This document shows, piece after piece, positions 10,952 to 21,700 of a DNA stretch of 64,000 nucleotides. The position numbers and the translations under genes were made by a program. Below the pieces are notes generated by a model. That model worked only from the letters and a program-made list of their open reading frames with translations, ran no database searches and was not told where the DNA came from. Position 1 is the stretch's first letter, and each line of letters begins with the position of its first letter. Source of the DNA: Dactylonectria macrodidyma (Eukaryota > Ascomycota > Sordariomycetes > Hypocreales > Nectriaceae); the NCBI GenBank assembly GCA_020744425.1, contig JAGMUV010000018.1, positions 496,001 through 560,000 of the forward strand, given 5' to 3'.

Positions 10952-11469
10952 GGCGTCGTTGATCTGCCTCAGTTGGGCGAGAGTAGAGTCAAATAAACGT
11001 CACGAATTTCTATGTCAAGACGGTAGAATTCAACATGTAGAAATGGAGGAAGAAGGGTGATGAAAGGAGATAGATCCGCTGTAGAGACAAAAGCGAGAAG
11101 GATGGCCCTTTATACGCTCATTCCACAAGCCGTGAAATCGGAATTCACCGCTTCCGAGACGTGTCGCCGTCCTCCGAAGCCACCTACACTCAAGTAGGAA
11201 AGTATACGAGCCTTGTTACGTTGCAAGGAGAACGCAAATACTACCCTACCAATTATATGTGCCCTGTGAAGTCCATCGTTGTGGCGTAGCTTGAAAAGTT
11301 CTTGCGACCGCCCCACGGGCACGCGTGTAGGTGTGGGGGAGGGCGAGGGAGGGTGTATGAGGAAACAGGAGGTATAAAACAGCTCTTTGGGCCCAATGCT
11401 ACTTCTGAGTCAAGCTGAACTTTTTCGACAGCTCTAGTCATCTATATCGACACCAGATCTTCAGCAGCG
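10952..11469. promoter_or_regulatory. Bidirectional promoter of the purine-salvage pair
   Basis: This 518-bp region separates the divergent nucleoside hydrolase and adenine deaminase starts. A TATAAA lies at 11373-11378 on the plus strand, 97 nt before the deaminase ATG, and TATAAAG at 11108-11114 on the minus strand, about 157 nt before the hydrolase ATG. Between them is an inverted TCGG (11138-11141) and CCGA (11154-11157) with 12 nt between, the half-site type bound by Zn2Cys6 dimers, though the spacing differs from the published UaY spacing of six. A CT/GA-rich tract lies at 11330-11355. Co-regulation is inferred. Confidence 0.6.
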
Positions 11470-12525
11470 ATGTGCAAATCCCCGCTTCATGGCTTTCTCC
11501 AAGCCTTACCTAAGGTAGAGCTTCATATGCACTTGGAAGGCTCATTATCTCCTGAGCTTCTGTTCGAACTCGCAGCCAAAAACAAGGTGCCTCTACCCCA
11601 ACATGATCCGGCTTTTACATCGCCAGCCGCGCTATCTCAGCGTTACGAGCGTTTCAGCTCACTGGAAGACTTCCTTTCCTACTTTTTCATCGGCATGTCG
11701 ACACTACTCCATGCCGCCGACTTCGAGCGTCTGGCGTATGCCTACTTCGAGAAAGCCGATTCGCAACAGGTCAAACATACCGAGGTCTTCTTTGATCCTC
11801 AGATGCATATCTCTCGCGGGGTGTTGCTCTCGGACGTCGTCGAAGGGTTCAGCCGTGCCCGAGCGCGAGCCAAGGCAGACTTTGGCATGACAACGGAGTT
11901 GATCATGTGCATGGTGCGCCACCTGCCGATGGAGTCTTGTTTGGACATGTTTCAAGCGGCCGATGCAGCAGGCCTTTTTAAAGATGGATCGCTTTGCGGC
12001 ATTGGCATGGACAGCACGGAGCTGGAACGGCCAGCGACCCTATATGAGCCCATTTATCGGCTTGCCAAAGAACAGGGCATACGGCGAACGATGCACGCTG
12101 GAGAGGGAGATGACTGCCCGGCCAACTATGTGAGTATGGCACTCGATGTTGGTGCAACGCGGATTGATCACGGCTGGAGGTCAGTGGAGGAGGAGGCGAT
12201 TCTAGAGAGGCTTGTAGCCACGCGTACGCTACTCACTCTCTGTCCCTTATCCAATGTCAAAGTCAAAGGCATCGAGAGCATCGAGAAACTCCCCATTCGA
12301 ACGTTTATCGAGAGGGGTGTCAAGTTCTGCATCAACAGCGATGATCCCGCCTATTACGGGGGGTACATCCAAGAAAACTACTGCGCGATCCAAGACACGT
12401 TCAACCTAACGATGGTGGAGTGGATCAGTATTACGAGGAATGCGATGGAACTAAGCTGGGCTTCGGAGGAAAGGATCCAACAAATGCTAGGATTGTTGAG
12501 GGAGGCTGTGGCATTGTGGAGATGA
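11470..12525 (+). CDS. aah1: Adenine deaminase (adenosine/AMP deaminase superfamily)
   Basis: The 351-residue single-exon protein converts adenine to hypoxanthine and ammonia in purine salvage, in the cytosol. All zinc-site motifs are visible: ELHMHLEGS near residue 20 (HxH), MHAGEGDD near 210 (His and catalytic Glu), TRIDHG near 230, and INSDDPAYYGGY near 295. The DPAYYGGY form of the last motif is that of fungal and bacterial adenine deaminases rather than of adenosine deaminases, hence the call. Length matches the family. The ATG at 11470 sits 15 residues before the HxH motif and 97 nt after a TATA box. It shares a promoter with the nucleoside hydrolase, which can deliver its substrate base. 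The symbol follows the yeast gene; orthology was not tested. Confidence 0.9.
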   Translation: MCKSPLHGFLQALPKVELHMHLEGSLSPELLFELAAKNKVPLPQHDPAFTSPAALSQRYERFSSLEDFLSYFFIGMSTLLHAADFERLAYAYFEKADSQQVKHTEVFFDPQMHISRGVLLSDVVEGFSRARARAKADFGMTTELIMCMVRHLPMESCLDMFQAADAAGLFKDGSLCGIGMDSTELERPATLYEPIYRLAKEQGIRRTMHAGEGDDCPANYVSMALDVGATRIDHGWRSVEEEAILERLVATRTLLTLCPLSNVKVKGIESIEKLPIRTFIERGVKFCINSDDPAYYGGYIQENYCAIQDTFNLTMVEWISITRNAMELSWASEERIQQMLGLLREAVALWR

Positions 12526-12910
12526 AATGTCACACTAGCAGGCAGAGCATGGAGAGGTATGAGTCGTCATTCAGTAGCATTCACACCCATGCAGGTTAAA
12601 CCAACGTCAATCTACGAATTTTGAACGACGTTATGAAGTTCTACTACGTAGTATCCACGTCTACTCCACGTCGAGGTGCAGGGTTCCACATGGTGTCTTC
12701 GGTCAAAGCCGCAAGACTGTCCGGGGATATCCAATCAGATGGCGATGGTCTAGAATTTCCCAATTCGGGCTAGGTTCTTCTACCTATGAAAATTTGAAGC
12801 GGAGGCATCTTTACCATGCGTGGCTTAAAGCGGGAACAACACTGTCAGGTCCTTGAAGCTCAACGTATTCTTGAATTTTTTTGTTCTTTTATCGAATCCA
12901 TGTGGTAATT
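12526..12910. other. Upstream region of Zn2Cys6 regulator
   Basis: The 385-bp region between adenine deaminase and the regulator at 12911 shows no coding signal. Confidence 0.45.
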
Positions 12911-14651
12911 ATGCATATTACCCCCCGAACAAAGAAATCCGTACCCCGATCTCGCTCTGGATGTCATGAATGTCGACAACTTCACCGTAAGTGTGACGAG
13001 CGTCGTCCCTCGTGCGGTCTCTGCCAGACACGCGGACGAGACTGTACATATGGGCTACGCATCAGCTGGGGCGGCCGGAAATTCCCCAAATCAACGTTTG
13101 GCCAGTGTATGACGAGCTCCAACGGACATTCCGCGTCGGTAATACAAGTCCGCTTGGAGCATCTAAATTCGTCAGGTAGTATTAGGGCTCCAACAGGAAA
13201 TACCGTGATGCTAACAGAGGGCATAGACGAGTCCCAGACCAATACACCTTTCGTCTATGGTGTTAACAAGACGGGCCCGGCTCCGTTCGTGCCGACAAGC
13301 TCCGCAGAAATGCTTTTGGGTAAACAACGAGGGCGAGAGCTCCCCCACTTTCGAAAGGAAATCAACGTCGGAAATGGAGGGAGAGAAGGTTCAGTCAAAA
13401 GGTTCTTGACTTTGCTTCCCCAACTCTCCGCTACCGACAAGATTCTTTTCAATTACTTTTTCCATGTGGCCGATTCATTCTGCTGCGATGAGCGTATCAA
13501 GAATACGTTTTGCACGGCGTTTCTGCCCATAGCAGTCGAGGACTCGCAACTGATGGCCTCCATCCTCAGCCTCTGCGCCATACACCGAGCCAATCTCGGA
13601 TTAGCTCAATGTCCAGAGCAGCTTGCCGTGTTGCAAGTCATCGCTGTCAAGAAGCTGCGGTCAAACCTATCAGGAGTTCCTACAGAGGCTTCCATGGCAT
13701 CTGTTTTGATGCTATGCTACTCCGAACTCATACATGGAAGGGAGAAAGGCTATTCTTGGCGATCGCATTTGGAAGGGGCCGCATCTCTTTTCGACCAACA
13801 ATCATCGACATGGTCAGTTGATTCCCCGAACTCTACAGCATCATTCATTGCAAGGTGCTTTGTATCACTCGCCGCATTGGCAAATGTTTCTGGATCCCCT
13901 CCTAGCAAGACTGTTACCAAGCAAGCTCGCCGCATGATGGGCAGAAATATTCCTGCTCCAGGCATCGACGACTTCACCGCATATTCATCCGATCTGGCAT
14001 ACATCCTGTTCAATATTGGAGACCTAGTTACGGAGAAGTTATATCTTTCAACCCATGAAAGTATGAATGGGGCCATTCAGTTGGAGGTTCGATCGCTGGA
14101 ACTCATACACCGGCTTAACTTCATGGCACAAAAATATCAACAAAGGCAAGAAAACATCACGTTTCACGATGTACAGCCAAAGCCCAAACAAGAATATCTA
14201 TCTATCAATGAAGCATACCATCTCGCAGCTGCATTGCAGATCCACAAACAGATTAGAGGAATGTCCTCCGCTGCAAGAGAGATCCAGCATCTGGTTCATC
14301 GCATCCTAGACCTTCTCTCAGATATCAAACTGCATAGTGGTCCTTGTATTGCAGTTGTTCTCTTCTTTCCTGTGTTCTCTGCAGGATGTGGCGCCGTCGA
14401 CAGCATTGACAGACAAAGGGTGCGGGATTTACTAAACGTGATGATTAAGTCTCTTGGATTTGTAAATATAAAACAGGGCCTGGATCTCTTGGAGACACTT
14501 TGGTCTCAGCAGGATCAATATGGGGAGACTGAGACAAACAACTCGTGGGTGGATTTTATTAGTAAGTGGCCCGCCCTATTCTAGTACTTGCAAGTATGAA
14601 CAGGTTCTAATTATAGTGTTAGATGCAAATGTTGATTTCCTCTTATATTAG
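12911..14651 (+). CDS. Zn2Cys6 transcription factor
   Basis: This fungal binuclear-zinc-cluster regulator has the six cysteines CHECRQLHRKC and CGLCQTRGRDC near residues 17-45, followed by a short basic linker and a long alpha-helical fungal-specific regulatory region with LSATDKILFNYFFHVAD and LCAIHRANLG motifs. The open frame reaches upstream to a TTG, but the first ATG is at 12911. A last intron at 14562-14616 (GTAAGT...TTATAG, branch CTAAT) gives the C-terminus WVDFIMLDANVDFLLY and a stop at 14651, in keeping with the end of such proteins; without splicing the frame would end KWPALF at 14584. The product is about 561 residues. It stands next to the purine-salvage pair and to a second regulator of the same build, so local control is plausible but unproved. 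Confidence 0.88.
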
Positions 14652-15543
14652 CTAGCCATATTGTTAACAGTTTTGTGACACAGTTTGGACTGCCACAAAA
14701 GCAGGCCTTGGTTTCCGTGTTAATGGCTCATCGTTGGGCTTATACGGAATACGGAGCGGAATGGCCATCATCTGTCTCAAAACGGTGGATTTCTGGCCCG
14801 GGAGAATGGGAACATCACTGCGAGACAGGAGGAAGGTATGAACCGAGTGACACCCAGTCTCATCTTCTTATAAGAGACTACTTAGTAGGGAAATATAGAT
14901 AAGCTTACCCTTACACTTTCCAAAGAGCACTCTGATTAATTAGGTCCGGGGCAGAGTGCAAGGAAACATGACATTCCACTCAATTATCACAACCCCAACT
15001 TGATAGCAAGCACCTAGTGATAGTGAGAAAAATCGTTGAGCCCAAAGCCAGTCAGAGCGAAATATTTATAGCCCGTCAATCCCTAGACAAGATGGCAGAT
15101 TTACTGGGAATCTATCAAAGCGCTTCAACCTTGTCAACTCAATATGATCTTCTAATGGAGTAATTTTACTTGATATTGAGAGAGACCATCTTTTCTCGAG
15201 GGGTAGAAAGAGGGCCTAAAATTAAGATTTGCTACCCTATATCATGTTAGGAAGACCACTAGCTTTCTAAAATGGAACCTGGATTCCCCACCGTCCATTA
15301 TGCGGACGAATTAGAACCTTCTTCCAATCAATGACGATTAGTGACACTAACGGTACGTACCTAGCTCCCTTATCAATACCGGCAAGCCGCCTAACGTAAC
15401 TCCACTTTCCCTCCTCAATCTGATCATCTCTCGCCTTGCAATGCAGCTGAGAACGGCGGCATCATTGACGATCCCCCTATAGAGTGAAGAGAAAATATCA
15501 GCTTATTGCTTCTACTCTTATTATACACCGCCCAGGCCTCGAC
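14652..15543. other. Intergenic between two regulators
   Basis: About 890 bp with several stop-rich frames. One 75-codon frame at 14675-14902 has no ATG-based support or recognisable content. It is probably the promoter of the second regulator. Confidence 0.45.
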
Positions 15544-17283
15544 ATGCCGCGGAAGAAAGCCAAGGCTAAGCAACCGTCACAACGGAGCCATCACGGCTGC
15601 CAGCGATGTCGCCTGCATAAGATCCGATGCGACCAAGCCAAACCCAGTTGTGGAGCCTGTACTTCTCGCGGCCATTCGGATTGCACCTTCTTGCTGGTAC
15701 TGAAGTGGGAGGCTGACTACAGGCATGTCGGCCGCGCCTTTGGAAGGGCTGGGGTGTGGTCCAAGGCCGGAAGGAGTCCAACCCAGCAGCCGTCTTCAGT
15801 AGGAGCTGTGTGTCCGCCTGACTTTGGCCGCATCCCTTATATTCATCAATCTGGGTTTTTGAACATGTCTGTATCCGACTTTGATCACCATGGGGAAGAA
15901 GGTGATGAGTATCAACTGGTCCCGCTCCTCGCCCCATCGCCACAGAGGACGCTTGGTTCTGGCATATCAGATCCCCAAGGCATAGAAGCGACTCTCATGC
16001 CCCGGCATCTAAATGATCCCTTTCTGGATAACTTACACCCTGTGGATCCGCATCTAGTTTCCTACTACTTACACCAAGTCTGCCCTCTTACCGTCCCTTC
16101 CGCACACCACGCCGCCGGATCACCCTTCTCGGCCTTACTATTCCCCTTTGCCCTCTCATCCTCCTCCACGACTCTTATGCATGCAGTATTAGGTCTCGCT
16201 GCTTCACACCGAGCCCGTTTCGACAAGTCATTTAATACCACCGCGCTCAACTACTCTAGAACTGCATTGCGATCGTTGCGAATATCCTTGGCATCCAAGA
16301 CACCAATGGAGATTGCAGTCGACCCCGAAATCCTGGTCCTAATGATGGTTCTGTGTCAGACCGAGCTCATAAAGGATGGTGATAGCAACTGGGTTATCCA
16401 CCTTCGCGGCGCTCGGAACGTCATGTCCTTTCGAAGGCGACAGCAGCAATTATCATCAGCAGGATCGAAAGTATCAACGGGCCAGCACGGGAATTCATGG
16501 GAACAAGCCGTTGTATTCGCCGAACGATTCTTTGCCTTCTGCGATGTTATGGGAAGAACAGCCTGTGGCGAGGAGCCCATTTTCGGCAACGACTTTTGGA
16601 GCGTCCAAGAAGGCCAGGTGGATCTGTGGATGGGATGCTCACCACATCTCGTCAGCATCATCAGTACCATTGCCGAGCTGAGTTGGAAATATCAGCGCGG
16701 AAGTCCGTCATATGATGAGCAACAGGAGCTTGAAGAGCAACGGGCTCAACTCCATAGCCTTCTCCAGCAGCCAGATCTGGACTGGATTGCCGTCGACACC
16801 GACGAGGATGGTGCGCTGCGGCGTTACGTCGAGTTGAAACGGCTCACCGCAGACCTCTACCTACACGCGGCCCTAGCAAATACAACACCACTCAATTCAA
16901 CCATTAAGGAGCGAGTCCGGAAGATTTTGCGCCTTGTCCACGTTCTGTTGAATATGGGCGTCAAGTCTGGCCTGGCGTGGCCACTTTTCATGGCAGCGTG
17001 TCAGCTCGACTCGGAAGAAGAACTTGAATGGTCAACATCCGATGACAAGTGCACAGACGAGATTCCTTCCTATGCTCGCCCATTTATCCTGTATGCCTTG
17101 GGACAGTTGTCGCAATCTCTTTTCAACGTCGATCGCACAAGGACAGTTATTGAGCAGGTCTGGAAAAAGAGAGAATCTGCACGGTTGTCAACTTCAGATC
17201 GACATGGCGTGCTGGCGGCGGGCGCTTTCAACGATTGGGCTCGGTTTGTTGCGCCGCTATGTCACAACATTAGTCTGGCCTGA
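15544..17283 (+). CDS. Zn2Cys6 transcription factor
   Basis: The 579-residue single-exon regulator has cysteines in CQRCRLHKIRC and CGACTSRGHSDC near residues 18-47, preceded by a lysine-rich nuclear-localisation-like start (MPRKKAKAKQPSQR). The middle region has VLGLAASHRARFDKSF and VLMMVLCQTELIKDGDSNW, the same regulatory-domain landmarks as the neighbour at 12911 (LCAIHRANLG, MLCYSELIHGREKGYSW). The frame is open further upstream from a GTG at 15484, but the first ATG is at 15544. The last cysteine spacing is seven instead of the usual six. The gene is convergent with the OPT transporter. Whether it governs the purine genes, the transporter or something remote is not shown by the sequence. 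Confidence 0.88.
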   Translation: MPRKKAKAKQPSQRSHHGCQRCRLHKIRCDQAKPSCGACTSRGHSDCTFLLVLKWEADYRHVGRAFGRAGVWSKAGRSPTQQPSSVGAVCPPDFGRIPYIHQSGFLNMSVSDFDHHGEEGDEYQLVPLLAPSPQRTLGSGISDPQGIEATLMPRHLNDPFLDNLHPVDPHLVSYYLHQVCPLTVPSAHHAAGSPFSALLFPFALSSSSTTLMHAVLGLAASHRARFDKSFNTTALNYSRTALRSLRISLASKTPMEIAVDPEILVLMMVLCQTELIKDGDSNWVIHLRGARNVMSFRRRQQQLSSAGSKVSTGQHGNSWEQAVVFAERFFAFCDVMGRTACGEEPIFGNDFWSVQEGQVDLWMGCSPHLVSIISTIAELSWKYQRGSPSYDEQQELEEQRAQLHSLLQQPDLDWIAVDTDEDGALRRYVELKRLTADLYLHAALANTTPLNSTIKERVRKILRLVHVLLNMGVKSGLAWPLFMAACQLDSEEELEWSTSDDKCTDEIPSYARPFILYALGQLSQSLFNVDRTRTVIEQVWKKRESARLSTSDRHGVLAAGAFNDWARFVAPLCHNISLA

Positions 17284-17562
17284 ATAAGTTTACTGTAACC
17301 TTTACTCGAATGCCTCTGCTACGGGCTTTAAATAATGACAAATGTTGTCAATTTATTTGAGCTGCTGTACTAAATTTTACAAAGGCCAATGAGATGATGT
17401 AATTTGACCAGGTTCTTGTTCCTTTGTGACAGCAGCAACCTTCCCTTGTTGGAGCGAACAGCCTATTTAATAGATTCTTGTTCATGTCTGAGGTCCTTGG
17501 CTTGATAGCCCGATGGAACGGGCGATGCTCACCAAGGTTGCAATTAAGTAACCCTAGCTGGT

Positions 17563-20058
17563 TTATGACCAAGTTGAAGGACCGAACGTGCCATTTATAG
17601 GAAGACTCTTGAGAGGTATTCCTTGGCCGTCAAGAGTAGTCCCTTGAACGTTGTTGCCCCACCAACTCAAACTAACACCGGGAAATACTACAGCAAAGAA
17701 GATGACGATAGCGGAGATGGCAAGGCCAGAATCAAGAGCAGCTGAGAGAACGTAGTTGTACTGATGTTAAGTCAATCAGTAACTGTTCCTAACTTGAATA
17801 TATCGCCATGAAAGGGAAACAGACCTTTGCCCACCAGTGCGGATACTTGTTCTTGATCCACTTGTTAAAGATAAATGAGACCGCAAACGCAGACGTGTAG
17901 TTGATGCCAGTCGCTGGAGGCACGTTGCCCGTGCCCGCGAAGAATAGAGGCCAGTGCAGTTTCGCCAAGAATCTGCTGTTCGGGAACTTATTCTTTAAGA
18001 AAAATGTCACGACGGGCAGGAGTGCGCCTAGCCAGAAGAGATGCAGCAGCCCCGAGTAGATCTTACCAATGCTGTACAGCCGCGCCGGTCCAACTGCTCC
18101 CCAAACGACGCTGGACGAGAAGTTGACGCGACCTTGGGGACAGGTGTATCCGTTGGGTTGGTCGCTCTCGCAGATGTCGTCGACGTGGTGCAGCATCCAG
18201 AGAACGACGGCGTTTTGTGTCAGGGAGCCGACGATGCACGACGTCAGCTGAGCGACAAACAGCGTCCGGCGCGGGATCTTCATGTAAAGGCCCAACTTCA
18301 TGTCTGATGCGAAGATCATGGCTTGGGCGAGGCCTGTGTATGCGTAGAACTTGAAGATGAGCATGACGATGGGCTTTCCGGGGATCAGGTAGCCCGAGAT
18401 GATCTCTCCGAGAACTGTTAGGACGTTGCTATTGAGGTTGGCGACTGCGAATACGCTGCCGGTGGGGATGAGATAGAACATAGCCAGTCCGAACGAAATC
18501 ACCACACCCCACGCGGGCATCTGCGTATGGTATACCTCCTGAACCATGATAGTGAGGCCGAAGACGACGGCGCTCAGAGCAGCGTACCACCACCAGGGGA
18601 TATCCTTGTATCGCTCAATCATGCGGGCGTGGATATCCTTCTTTCGGCTCGGATTGAAAGCGCCAACAATCTCCCTCCAATGGCTGAGGAAGATGTAGGT
18701 GGGCACACAGCTCATGACGGCGAAGGAGATGCCGTAGCTCAATGCGAATGTGACGGGCATAAAAATGGGGCTGTACTTGCGGTACTCGTCCGTCAAGAAG
18801 TTGCCGTGCTTGTCGACGACTCGCGTAGCATTGTAAATGTTTCCTGTGTTGTCGTATGTGTCGGCTCCAGAGAACGGCAGGTAGGCTGTGTTCCAAGTGT
18901 TGGTGTAATAAAGGATGGGCGTGAGGAGTGCGAAGATGATGACCCAGCCTGCAAAGACGTTCGCTTGAGCCCAGAAAGGGACGACAAGCGGGGAGCCATT
19001 GTAGGCTACCTGGGACCAGTCGAATGTAATGGGCAGGTAGGCGAGCCCAGTCGTCATACCGAAGAGATTGTTGACGACCTTGTTGTCTACTTTAGATATT
19101 AGTCCAATCTGGTTTCTTATTCGTGGTTCTCTCCGCAAAAGTCGACGCGGAAACTTGAGTAGACTTACTTGGCGCTGCCCAACAGATGAAGGCAAAGGTG
19201 CTGAGTCCCGTAAAGAGAAATCCAGGAAGCCAGTACTGCTACATATCAGCAAGCCATGAAATAAAGCACACTGAGGTTGAAACCAAAACATACCCAAGCC
19301 CAACCGCCAACAAACACGTAAACGAAGAAGCGATAGCGTGAAATGTTCCAACCATCGGCACTGGGATTCGCCTTGCCGTGCAGGGTCTGGAATAGCGCCG
19401 CGTTGGCAAGTGTGGATGGCCAAATCATGTGCGGTGGCTCCACAATAAACCTGTAGGCCAAACCTGCCAAACCAAGGCCAAAGAGTTGCATTGTCAGGCC
19501 AAGCAAGAATTGATATCCTACCGGCGTATCAAGACCGTAGAAGGCCGTCGCTTTCTGTGCCTGAATGATGTCAGTGGCCCACGAAGGCCCAAATGAGAGA
19601 TTCGACATGATGGTGATGACGGCGTGCTCCTTGATGTTGAAGTAGTGGTCAGGGTTGAGCAGGATCTCTCGCCTAAAGACGCGGACTTTCATGATGGGGA
19701 GGACATGAGCCACCGCGCGACCGACAGGAAACGCGACTAGCTGGGCTACCAGTGACGAGATGGTGACACTAGGATACCGCATAGAGAAGAATTGGTTGAT
19801 GCCGGTGCCGATAATAGTAAAAAGAATGCCGATGAACCACATCCGCAGCGTGTTGACGGGCATGGAAGGGTCGTCAACATTGGGAACGTTGGCGCGAACT
19901 TCAGGGCACGGAGAGTTGTCTGAGTCAATGTCATACTCTTCCTCGATGGTTCCAATGGCAAAGTCTGTGGCCTTGTCGGGGTTTTGGTAATGATCAAGGC
20001 CTTCTTCGTTGGCCTCCCTCAACGTGTCGGCATTCGCGACTTGGTTGGAGGTCTCCAT
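17563..20058 (-). CDS. OPT-family oligopeptide transporter
   Basis: This proton-coupled small-peptide importer has many membrane segments and should sit in the plasma membrane. Four exons, 20058-19294, 19238-19169, 19086-17825 and 17760-17563, join in frame to 764 residues. The N-terminus is acidic and soluble (residues 1-75), followed by the family block VDDPSMPVNTLRMWFIG and INQFFSMRYPSVTI. Later landmarks are KVVNNLFGMTTGL, the long loop with TRVVDKHGNFLTDEY, and GTGNVPPATGINY near the C-terminus. The last exon adds YNYVLSAALDSG and a final WWG segment, both usual for the family. Intron 3 has the weak donor GTCTGT. A TATATATA lies at about 20236-20243, roughly 180 nt before the ATG. The gene is convergent with the regulator at 15544. 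Confidence 0.93.
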
Positions 20059-20689
20059 TGCTGACTGTAGACCACCGTGAGGGAGGTAGTTGGTAACTTA
20101 GAGTCAAAGTACAGGTAGTTTGGCGGGTGTTTGGGCGGCAACTTGAAGAAAAGATGAGCATGCGTTCCAATGATGAGCAGGAAGCCGACAAACTCGATGT
20201 TGAGATTGCGTGAAAATGGACATCGTAGTCGCCTCTATATATACACAACTCTCTTGTCCGCTTATCATGAAGGTTGATATACGGTGACAATCTCCCCCGC
20301 ATTCTAGACAAGGCCGACGTTATGATCCCAAGGTCAAATGAGCCAACTTTTGAGGCCGATGTTTTGCCAGACACGTTTTGGGAAGCTGGTCGAGCCTACG
20401 TTTGGGGAAAGGAAGGTCCAAGCGATCTATGACAAGGAGCGGACTCCACTAAATCAACGCTATCTCTGGGGCTTGCGGCAATTACGGAAGGGCCATTGCC
20501 ACGAGATGGCAAAGTTATTGGCTCGGGTGAAGCGCTAGATTACGGTAAGTGTTGGATTCACCAGCTGCGCCATTTTGGGCAAAAGTTTAGGGTACTCCGC
20601 TTATTATTACAGCTTAGAATTACCCAGTATATAACCCAACAGTAAGTACCTGCGGGTATAAGGGTATAACCACATCTGTCCCCTCTGCT
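20059..20689. other. Intergenic upstream of OPT transporter
   Basis: Holds the transporter's TATA-like element (20236-20243) and leader; no further gene seen. Confidence 0.45.
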
Positions 20690-20930
20690 CATTAAAGAGA
20701 GAGTGTTATAGCTTAAATCTTTATTGAACATATATCTACCTTTTTTAACATATTTAATATATCTTGGTATGATAATATTATTTAAATTTATTTAATTCAA
20801 TTTAGTAAATTTTTTTTTACGTTTTTATAAGAAATTAAATAATAAACTCTTTTTGTTAAATTTTTTAAATTTTCTTTTTACATTTTTAATTAAATTTCAA
20901 CTCTTTATTGAAATTTACATATTTCCTGTT
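20690..20930. repeat. AT-rich low-complexity block
   Basis: About 240 bp made almost only of A and T, rich in TTTAAATTTATTTAA-like words and T-runs (for example 20810-20819), lies abruptly inside DNA of normal composition. No coding relic can be read. It could be a RIP-damaged repeat remnant or an AT-rich spacer. Confidence 0.6.
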
Positions 20931-21302
20931 TGAGTAGGCTTGCTGAAGTGGAACGGTTCATATGCAAGCCTGCCCCTCACATAGTCTGCGTAGGTGTGAG
21001 GAATTGTAGCTAATGACAGAGTAATTGATACTAAGGGCTGAGTCCTAGGAAGCGCCAAGAGGGACAAAATGTAGAAAAACAAGATCAACTTGCCCCTGAC
21101 CAGGAGAAGTCACCGGTATAACGTGCTGTCGCACGTGATATCCTTTACGCATACCACTGTCATGTCGGCACGTGATTACGTGAGTTCGTGACAGCCGTCC
21201 CAGAACTACCGCCATCCCAAGACCGCTTTCTTCCGGAGGCCATCGGATCATTGATCTGGTTGGGGTTTTGTCGGCTTCGGTAGGAAGACCGACGGTTATC
21301 GC
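20931..21302. other. Intergenic, no gene seen
   Basis: This region lies between the AT block and the tandem repeat. A 68-codon minus-strand frame at 21045-21251 has no recognisable content. Confidence 0.4.
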
Positions 21303-21700
21303 AGTGGACAGTCTCTGGCATAATGTCCGTGTTCACCGCCTAGATCATTTGATATTAGGAGTCACGAAATGACGGGACAAATGGAAACTGACATTCATAA
21401 CAGTGAACTTCGTTGGCGTAGTGTCCGACTTTGCCACCTACTCATACCATTTAGGATTAGCTGCCATCAAGTGATGGAGTCACTAGGAACTGACAATGGT
21501 AGCAGTGAACCTCGGTGGCGTAATGTCCATGTTCGCCGCCTATATCATTTCCGGTTAGTAGTTATGAAGTAACATGGGTAAAGGGAACTGGCATTTGAAG
21601 CAGTGAACCTCGTTGGCATAATGTCCAAACTTTTGACCTGGTGATTGGTAGTCAGTTGATGTAGCATATTCGTCTCAAACATGTAAAGGCACGAACATTT
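21303..21700. repeat. Degenerate ~100-bp tandem repeat, about four units
   Basis: Four imperfect copies begin at 21303, 21402, 21504 and 21602, so the period is 98-102 bp. The best-kept part of each unit is AGTGAACCTCGTTGGCGTAATG and close variants, and the spacer between is more diverged. The array overlaps the last ~50 codons of the HET gene on the opposite strand. A period of 99 nt equals 33 codons, the length of one ankyrin repeat, so the array may be the wreck of a repeat domain formerly encoded downstream of the HET domain; that is inference only. Confidence 0.75.

Noticed and set aside
18527..19102. 191-codon plus-strand frame inside the OPT transporter
   Set aside because: Antisense shadow of exon 3; valine/asparagine-rich translation without motifs.
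17789..19423. OPT gene as one 544-codon frame through all introns
   Set aside because: The frame runs through intron 3 and intron 2 by chance. Splicing restores PNNKVVNNLFG and WWAKYNYVLSAALDSG, which the family has.
21303..21700. Tandem array considered as CRISPR
   Set aside because: Units are ~100 bp and imperfect, without short identical repeats and unique spacers, in a eukaryotic context.
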